From positions 27,005,993 through 27,069,992 of the forward strand of contig JBCNJP010000013.1 in the NCBI GenBank assembly GCA_039602395.1: a stretch of DNA of 64,000 nucleotides. The letters run 5' to 3'. The stretch is from Deinandra increscens subsp. villosa (lineage: Eukaryota; Streptophyta; Magnoliopsida; Asterales; Asteraceae). Below, piece by piece: positions 57,433 to 64,000 of this stretch. The number at the start of each line of letters is the position of its first letter. The first letter of the stretch is position 1. The notes below the pieces were generated by a model. That model searched no databases, had not been told where the DNA came from, and saw nothing but the letters and a program-made list of their open reading frames with translations. A program made the translations under genes and the position numbers.

Positions 57433-57760
57433 TGTTGATACATAGTCCTGATCGTCATGTGAAGTATCGAATACAAGATGGATCACACAAGATAGCTGAG
57501 GTCCGAACTCCCAGCGAACCTGGAGTTCGGACATGGCCGAACGTGTGGCCGAACCTGAGGTTCGGCCAGTCGTATTTCAACTTGTATAAATAGTTCATCT
57601 TGTATAGAACAGTCTAAGCTTTCGCGTCATATATTCTCTGTGTACTCTGTGGTCTCAGTGGTTAATACAAAGCTCATTTGTATTTACTCTTTGTGTTCAT
57701 CTCGTATTTCATTGATTTCATCACAACTAAGTAGAAGATCCATACGCTCACGCACTTTCA
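57433..57760 (+). repeat. Central LTR C (3' for C', 5' for C)
   Basis: 328 bp, TGTTGATACATAG to CGCACTTTCA, with a polypurine tract on the left and a primer site on the right. GTTCGG/CCGAAC words at 57501-57568, TATAAATA 57585-57592. One base differs from 62992-63319. Confidence 0.92.
57501..57568 (+). promoter_or_regulatory. GTTCGG/CCGAAC word array in LTR C
   Basis: Alternating CCGAAC/CGAAC and GTTCGG words, partly self-complementary (GTCCGAACTCC with GGAGTTCGGAC), end 17 bp before the TATA box. The word recurs about 13 times in the leader at 58007-58240. Confidence 0.72.
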
Positions 57761-57762
57761 AG

Positions 57763-57774
57763 TGGCATCAGAGC
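57763..57774 (+). other. Element C primer binding site
   Basis: TGGCATCAGAGC, two bases after the LTR; one base different (C for T) from the sites of the other elements here. Confidence 0.88.
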
Positions 57775-58006
57775 ATTTGGTTTGCTCTACTAGTCGGAAA
57801 TCACTGTTTTTTGGAGTTTTGAGTTCAAATTCATGTTTTTGAGAAAATGAGTATCGTTTTTGAGTTCATTTGATCATCTCGAGTGTGCTTCTCATCATAG
57901 ATTCATTCCTAATTCATTTCTATCGAGTTTACTTGAATTCCTGTCGAAAATTTCATCGAAAAACACTGAAAATCGAGAAAATGGCGTCGAGTGAAATCTG
58001 TCTCGT

Positions 58007-58250
58007 TTGAGGTTCGGACTCGTTCGGTCTAACCGCTCCGAACTCGAGGTTCGGACGGAGTTCGGTGAGCATTCGGTGTGTCTTTGAGTTCGGTGAGAGA
58101 TCGGTCAACGTTCGGACAACGTTCGGTCTTTGTTACTCCGAAGGTCAGGTTCGGTGAGAGCTCAAAAAGTTTGCGTTTCGGACTAGGTTCGGACTAGGAT
58201 CGGTGAACGTTCGGAGGAGGTTCAGACGAAGTTCGGTGTGAACAGTGTTC
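58007..58250 (+). promoter_or_regulatory. TTCGG word array in element C leader
   Basis: About 13 TTCGG words in about 240 bp, chiefly GGTTCGGAC, GAGTTCGGTG and CGTTCGG, plus CCGAAC. Same word as the U3 array of this family; it lies in transcribed leader RNA just before the gag ATG at 58263. Confidence 0.7.
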
Positions 58251-58262
58251 AGTTTTTCGAAA

Positions 58263-61200
58263 ATGTCCGATTTTCAAGCGTTTGCAGCTATTAAAAATTC
58301 AGTTCAAGCAACGATGCAAACAATGATGAATTATGATAATGAAATCGGAACAAGTCAGAAAGTTCCCAAATTGCTAAAATTGGAAGATTATAATAGTTGG
58401 GTTAAACGGTTTGAAGCATTTGTCGATACAAATGACATTGATATGTGGTTAGCGTTCACTGAGCAATATGTTTATCCTAAAGATGAAACTGGTGAACCTA
58501 TTCTTCGAATGAAAATGTCGCCTGAACAAAAGAAAGCTTATCAAGCTGAGAAAAAGGCGTATGGTACGTTAACGATGGCATTGTCTAAAGAGTTACTTCA
58601 TCAATTTGCTGGTAACTACACATCAAAAGGTCTATGGGATGCATTGGAAAAACGATGTGAAGGCAATGATCAATACAAGAAAAGTCGCCAAAAGGTTTTG
58701 AAGAAAGAGTTTGATAGTTTTAAGCATTATCAGAATGAAACGATTCCCAATCTAATTGCAAGATTCGGTCATCTGATGAGTGAAATGCGTTTGGTGAATC
58801 TTACTAAAAAAGAGGTTGATATGAAAGAAAAGATTTTGGAAGCATTGCCTGAAAAATGGGAGAATTATGTGATGATGATTACTCATGATAAAGATTTTTC
58901 CGGATTGTCTTTCAATGATTTGGTTCAAAGACTTCAGGCTCGGGATATGGAATTAATGGTGAATAAATCACTTCCTACACAAATTCAGAATCCTGCTGTG
59001 TATCATGGTGAAAATGACTCTACAATGAATGCTGGGAAGTCTAATATTATTAGTTCTGCTCCTCCTACAGCATTTCTAGCAGGTAAATCTGAAATTCCAA
59101 ATTATTCTTCTGCTGGTTGTACTGTGTCATTTCCAAGTTCTTCGAATCAAAGTGCATTGTCTGTTCAAACTGTCGATGATTATAATGCATTGATGTCTGC
59201 ATTAGTATCATCATACTTTGGTGTTATCACTGGTTCTGTGAGTAATGCTGAGTTAGCAAATGAAGATTATGATCAGATTGATTATGATCATTTGGAGGAA
59301 ATGGATCTCAATTGGCAATATGCTATGTTGGTTCGACGTACGAAGAAATTTTTCAACAGAACTGGGAAGAAGAGATTGAATCAGGAGGGTAAGATTGGTT
59401 TGGATAAATCGAAGGTGAAATGTTATAAGTGTTCAAATTATGGTAACTTTGCTCGAGAATGTCCAAGTTCTACAGAAAGTAAATTGAAATCTGGTCAGCA
59501 TGCACATTTAGTTTTTCATCCATCTGATAAAACTGAAAGGGTTGATCAGCAATCTGCTACTCTTGTTCATGATTGGACCAATAATTTTCCACATTCAAAT
59601 GAATTTGCATGGAATGCAGATACTGAAGCTAAGAGGAATCATACTCCAATTTCAATTGCTTTAACTGTTCGTCATGATGATGATGATAGTCTTCTGACTG
59701 ATTCTGATTCTTATTCAAGTGTATCTTTGGTTCACGAAGATCAACCTACCGTTTCTGATAGTTCAAAGGTTGCAGAATTTAAATGTTTTAAATGTGAAAA
59801 ATTGATCCAGGAGATTGCAAGTTTTGAACAAAGTCATCAAATTTCAACTGCAGAAATTGTGGTGTTAAAGAAAGAATTGGAGGATTTTCAAAAGAAATAT
59901 TATGAGTTGGTTCATATTCATGAAGATGTTTTAAAGGAAAAAGCTCAATTGGTTGAAGAGTGTGAGAAAGCCAAAGCTGAAGCATTAGATGCCGCGCAAA
60001 ATTTTGAGAACTTATTTGAGAAAAGTTATCCGGTTCATTAAAAATATGAAGAAGCTACGGTTCTTATTGCTAAAACTGTTGTTACCGTTGAGAAGTTTCA
60101 AAATAAGATTTCTATGCTTCAAGATGAGAATGTTCTTTATAGAGACAAGAATGAAGTATTAACTAAAGATGTTGAGATCTATAAACAAAAGAGAGAAAGT
60201 GTTCTTCAAGAACTATTTGCAGAATGTGAGATCAGAAAGTTACAGACGTATGAATATGATGATCTCAATGCAAAGTTCATCAAGTCATAACAAGAGTTGT
60301 TTGATGGTCAACAGAAAATTAATGACTTGAAACTGGAGATTTTGGAGTTGCAACGGCAAGTTAAGAATTTCAATTTGTCACCAACATTGCTTAACTTCTT
60401 ATACAAGCAGGATCAGAGTTCTGAAAGTTCTAAGAAGGATGATGTTCACTTGGTTCCTCAACCAGTGGATTTAATTGAAGTTACTGCTGCTCAGATTGAT
60501 CCAAAAGATGTCTTGCATGATTATTCCAAGTTTGCCACTCTATCCAAAAAGAACAAGTCTAAGTCTAAAAGGAAAGAGAAATCTTTGGGTGAAGCTCCCA
60601 AGTTTGTTTCAACGTCTGTATTACTAGAAAATGAGACGGTGTTTGATAAGGTTGCTTCAAGTTCTTCATCTTCAACTGAAGAAGAAAAAGTTTTAATTGA
60701 AAAGAACAAGCTGAAGGATATCAAGGCTAAATTCACTAGTGAAGCTAAGTTGAGAAAAGCTTCAGGTTCTTCTTCAAATTCTTCAAAGGTTTCTGGTTAC
60801 AAGCACAAAGGCTTGGGTTTTGTTGTGAAGGAAGTCCCAGTTGCTGTGCAGAAACCAGTGAAAGTTGACAAGGTTGCTACAGCTAAAGTTGCAGAGAAAT
60901 TACCATCTCCGAAAGAATTTTCTTGTTATTCTGGAAAATCTTCTTCTTCAAGGAGTCCATCTCCTAGGTATGATTCTTCTGATGGTTTCTTTGATAATTT
61001 TCATTCTGAACATTCATTTGATTCTCAAAAATCAAAATCATTTTTTAACAATTTTAGAGAAAGACTTTGTTATGTATGTCGTCAACCAGGACATCTAGCT
61101 GCTAATTGTCCGACGACTGCATATATCCACAAAACTGCAAAATATGTGGATAACAAAGGTCAGATTTTTGATGAACCATGGTCTCCTAAGCTTAAGTCAA

Positions 61201-61340
61201 CTCGTAAATCGTCTTGGTCTAAATCAAGTTCGTCGGTGGAATCTGATTCCGGTTCTGATCAACAATTACAACTTTTACAAATTTGGAAACCAAAAGTTGT
61301 TTCCAAGGCCAACAAGGATTTTGTGGAAGACACCGGGTGA
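58263..61340 (+). pseudogene. Element C gag (about 1026 codons), three nonsense codons
   Basis: ATG at 58263. Capsid-like domain (YNSWVKRFEAFVD, KGLWDALEKRCEG, PEKWENYVMMITHD), first CCHC knuckle (CYKCSNYGNFAREC, about 59431-59472), acidic linker, coiled coil (59790-60290), serine-rich region, second knuckle (CYVCRQPGHLAANC, about 61069-61110). In-frame TAA at 60039 and 60288 and TGA at 61338 (CGA in C'). No frameshift over 3 kb, so selection or very recent decay. Same architecture as the family-A gag but a different family. Confidence 0.87.
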
Positions 61341-62991
61341 CCCGACGATATTGAATCGGGTCGATCCCAGCACAACTAATGTTTTATTTGGTGTCAAGCA
61401 GGTGTTTCAGGAAGACCTTTGGTGATTGAAAAATTGCTGATTGTGAAATATCTGTCCTAATTATATTGAATTTCAAAATCATTTTTGTTTTCAACAGGCT
61501 AAACTGCTAAATTTCGTGTTGGTTGGTCAAGTTTTTCTTGTTTTTACTCCGTCTCATTTTGAGGGGGAGTTTGTTTTGCAAAAATACAAAAATAGTGCGT
61601 TTGTTTTTCAAATCGTAAAAATGAAAATCTATAAATAGAGTTGTCATTTTTAGGGGGAGAAATTTGGAAAAGAAAAAAACAATATGAAAAATGCAAAAAT
61701 CCAAAAACATTGAAAAATGAGAAATTGTATCCGACATGTTTGGGAAATGATGGTACATTGGCTGACATTGTCTGACTCATGGATAAAGTAGATGAACAAG
61801 CCATAAGATTATTTGATCGATGTGTAAGGTAGGCTCGGCAAATCAGAAAGTATACAAATGTGATATACACTAAATCTGATGCTTGACCTAGTGGACAACA
61901 TCTTGATGCATGTCTCATGATATATCAAGAAAAAGATATGTGAAAAATAAAATGAGAAGTCACTGTGTATACATGTGTTCATTTTGCAAAGATTTAAACT
62001 TGTTTGATTTTCTTTATTTTGTCAAACGATCGGATTTTCTCTGCGTGTCGAAAGACCGACCTGATTGTTGTTCGTTTGACGTTCTGCTTTATTTTATTTG
62101 GTGTTTCGTATAACTCATCGGACTTTCTCTGCGTGTATGGGAGTACCGACCTGATTGTTGTTGAGTTATACAGTTTCAATTTGTTTTATTTTTTTTATTT
62201 TGTTAAATCCGAGGCCTTATCTGCGTATCGAAAGATCGACCTTAAGGTAGACGATTTAACGTTCTTATTTCTTTTTGCATGGAACACAGTTGACTATATC
62301 ATGGTTACAATCATTATGTGATTAAAATCACAAGTGAAATCACAAAATGTGATAAGCAAAGCATATCTGAGTATGTCTGATAGTGTGGGGTACACTGGTC
62401 AATACAAATTTAATCAATACCTTAACATATCCAGATGTTATGAGTATGATTGTGCCAGAGTTTAAAGTTGGACAAATTATATCTGCAATCGGAATGGCAT
62501 ATGTGCTTCAATAATCGAAATTGAATTGTAGTTCAGCATGTTATGACTGATATGATCCCAAGTTGTGATCTTTCTCACAAAAGACAAAAATAGTGTCTAT
62601 TTCGGTATTGTTTTACCTTTCTTATCAGAAAATACCAAAAAGATTTTAGGTGTGTTTTGATATAAAGTTTCTAAAAAGCCAAAAAGATTTTGTTTCTGAT
62701 TAGTTTTCGATTGATCAACACAAAATACGAAATCATTTTCAAAATCAAAATATCTTGGAGTCTCGAAGAGACATTTTGCACCAAGATTATTTATGCTGGC
62801 AGGTTTCTAAGTGGGAAGAGAACATCACAACTTCAAGTCTTTTGAAGTTCATTGATAAAGAGTTTACACACGATGTAATATCAAGTATTCAAGATTTAAC
62901 TCATCGTCAAGATCGAGGAAGAGTTTGATTGAAGATACAAGATACAAGTTTGATTTAGAGGAGAAGATACTGCTCATGCCGAGGGGGAGTT
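61341..62991 (+). other. Element C 3' untranslated region
   Basis: Starts with the decayed gag end and the GTCAAGCAGGTG junction, where a QEDLW reading just before the lost protease is still visible. AGGGGGAGTTTGTT occurs at 61562-61575 and again as the real tract before 62992. Hairpins at 62044-62058, 62132-62148 and 62224-62238. Confidence 0.75.
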
Positions 62992-63319
62992 TGTTGATAC
63001 ATAGTCCTGATCGTCATGTGAAGTATCGAATACAAGATGGATCACACAAGATAGCTGAGGTCCGAACTCCCAGCGAACCTGGAGTTCGGACATGGCCGAA
63101 CGTGTGGCCGAACCTGAGGTTCGGCCAGTCGTATTTCAACTTGTATAAATAGTTCATCTTGTATAGAACAGTCTAAGCTTCCGCGTCATATATTCTCTGT
63201 GTACTCTGTGGTCTCAGTGGTTAATACAAAGCTCATTTGTATTTACTCTTTGTGTTCATCTCGTATTTCATTGATTTCATCACAACTAAGTAGAAGATCC
63301 ATACGCTCACGCACTTTCA
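62992..63319 (+). repeat. LTR C, 3' copy
   Basis: 328 bp; differs from the central LTR at one base (TTCCGCG for TTTCGCG). TATAAATA at 63144-63151. Joined directly to family-A LTR sequence at 63320. Confidence 0.93.
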
Positions 63320-63532
63320 GAAATGTACAAGGGCAATTTCTCCAATATCAATAATCAACACAAGTTAAGACATTAAACATGACATACAAAACATCAGATA
63401 CTTGAGTGATTAATACAAACATCAAGATAATTGTCCAAGTACAAGATACAAGCAAAGTGAAAGATATACAATTGAGCATAAAACCAAGGGATGCTATGTT
63501 TGAGTTGCCACCAACCCTATAAAGTTCTTACA
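63320..63532 (-). repeat. LTR A fragment
   Basis: Aligns with the last 213 bp of LTR A (about 37383-37599), ending TTCTTACA, followed by a polypurine tract on the minus strand (AAAGGGGGGATT). Element C interrupts this LTR; the other LTR part is not seen to the left, so it was deleted or lies elsewhere. Confidence 0.85.
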
Positions 63533-63579
63533 AATCCCCCCTTTGGTGGTAATACAAACACAAAAAGAAAATAAGACAA

Positions 63580-64000
63580 CTATCTGAGTTGACCAAGCAG
63601 CTTCAGCAAGAATCTCCAGTACTTTCGGGCAAGGTTCCTGTAACGATCATCAAGGCAGACAATCTGTGCATCGTACAGAATCCATAGATCTTCTCGTGAA
63701 AACTTCTTCAAGTCAGAATAGTGCCACATTTCAATTACCCTTTCACTACCCTGAGAGAGATAGCAGATCCCACGACCACCCATGGCCCAGTATTTCAAGG
63801 TACTTAGGCTATCTGTCTTCATCTTCTTTGCAGCAATACACTCCCAACACCACCATCTTAGAAACAAACCAAAGTAGTTTGCATCCACTATCTCATATGG
63901 CCTTAGCCTTCGAGGGATGGTGTCAAGGCGGCTGTAGAATAACCATTTTAGGTAGCTTCTATGCAGTAGTCTCAGTTCGATTGCTGCGAAGAGTCTTATT
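63580..64000 (-). CDS. ORF X, second copy, C-terminal part (runs off the window)
   Basis: Open on the minus strand from the window edge to 63580, about 140 codons, nearly the same as the C-terminus of ORF X at 37647. It includes the end of repeat 2 and all of repeat 3 (starting YWAMGGRGICYL) and ends LLGQLR. A few substitutions (for example R to K in AAKKMK) and no stop. Function unknown; its position just before an LTR A repeats the arrangement of the compound element. Confidence 0.75.
   Translation of the reverse strand, partial: IRLFAAIELRLLHRSYLKWLFYSRLDTIPRRLRPYEIVDANYFGLFLRWWCWECIAAKKMKTDSLSTLKYWAMGGRGICYLSQGSERVIEMWHYSDLKKFSREDLWILYDAQIVCLDDRYRNLARKYWRFLLKLLGQLR

Larger units (their letters stand above)
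57761..62991 (+). mobile_element. C: gag-only (TR-GAG-like) SIRE-related element, internal region
   Basis: Primer site TGGCATCAGAGC at 57763-57774, leader with word array, gag 58263-61340, GCAGG junction about 61399, untranslated region with three hairpins, polypurine tract before 62992. No pol domain at all. With LTRs that differ by one base it is very young, so it must have been mobilised by another element's enzymes. Confidence 0.88.

Noticed and set aside
1..64000. Search for host genes
   Set aside because: All long ORFs carry retroelement motifs or sit inside element boundaries; nothing resembles a cellular gene with exons.

Overview
This is plant nuclear DNA made almost entirely of nested LTR retrotransposons. 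I found no host gene, tRNA or rRNA. The mix is SIRE/Maximus-type Ty1-copia elements (very long gag with two zinc knuckles, extra ORF after pol, TGG(T/C)ATCAGAGC primer sites) plus Tekay/Del-type chromoviruses with 3.3-3.8 kb LTRs. That mix, and the style of the extra ORFs, suggests a dicot and most probably Asteraceae; the family-level guess is from memory of similar elements and is not proven here.

Left half (1-34128), a stack four levels deep. The base is element D, a gag-only SIRE-like retrotransposon; only its 3' part is visible (30192-34128). Tekay element G1 (minus strand; visible 2966-30191) sits in D's gag. G1's left LTR is split by C0 (1-2965), an internally deleted copia of family A. 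G1's pol is split by C1 (plus strand, 5600-22293, target duplication CCTTT), a complete but mutated SIRE-type copia with gag, pol and a third env-like ORF. C1's third ORF is split by S1, a 3.84 kb solo Tekay-like LTR (16712-20552, duplication TTTCA).

Middle (34129-55636). A fold-back-like repeat is interrupted by S2, an apparently solo gypsy-like LTR (35073-36715 plus 53639-55345, duplication TGTTG). Inside S2 is a 16.9 kb minus-strand compound unit (36716-53638, duplication ATCTT). Read 5' to 3' on the minus strand it holds: LTR A, intact 1170-codon gag, pol with one frameshift, a long 3' region, a different LTR (B), a second primer site, a leader, an unknown ORF here called ORF X, and LTR A again. 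The two outer LTRs are nearly identical, so the insertion is recent.

Right (55637-64000). A tandem array of gag-only element C: truncated copy, LTR, full copy, LTR (the last two LTRs differ at one base), joined to a fragment of another family-A element that carries ORF X.

Patterns not explained by standard annotation: (1) each SIRE-like family carries its own short word, repeated just upstream of its LTR TATA box and again in its leader or coding regions: TTCAA(C/G)CGGAA in C1, TCGCCAAG in A, GTTCGG/CCGAAC in C, CGTACCAATTGGTACG in D; (2) a small hairpin occurs three times at about 90-nt spacing in the 3' untranslated regions of both C and D, with base-pair-preserving changes between them; (3) ORF X contains three copies of an approximately 39-residue repeat; (4) G1's gag reads in frame only across an 85-bp GT-AG intron-like gap.
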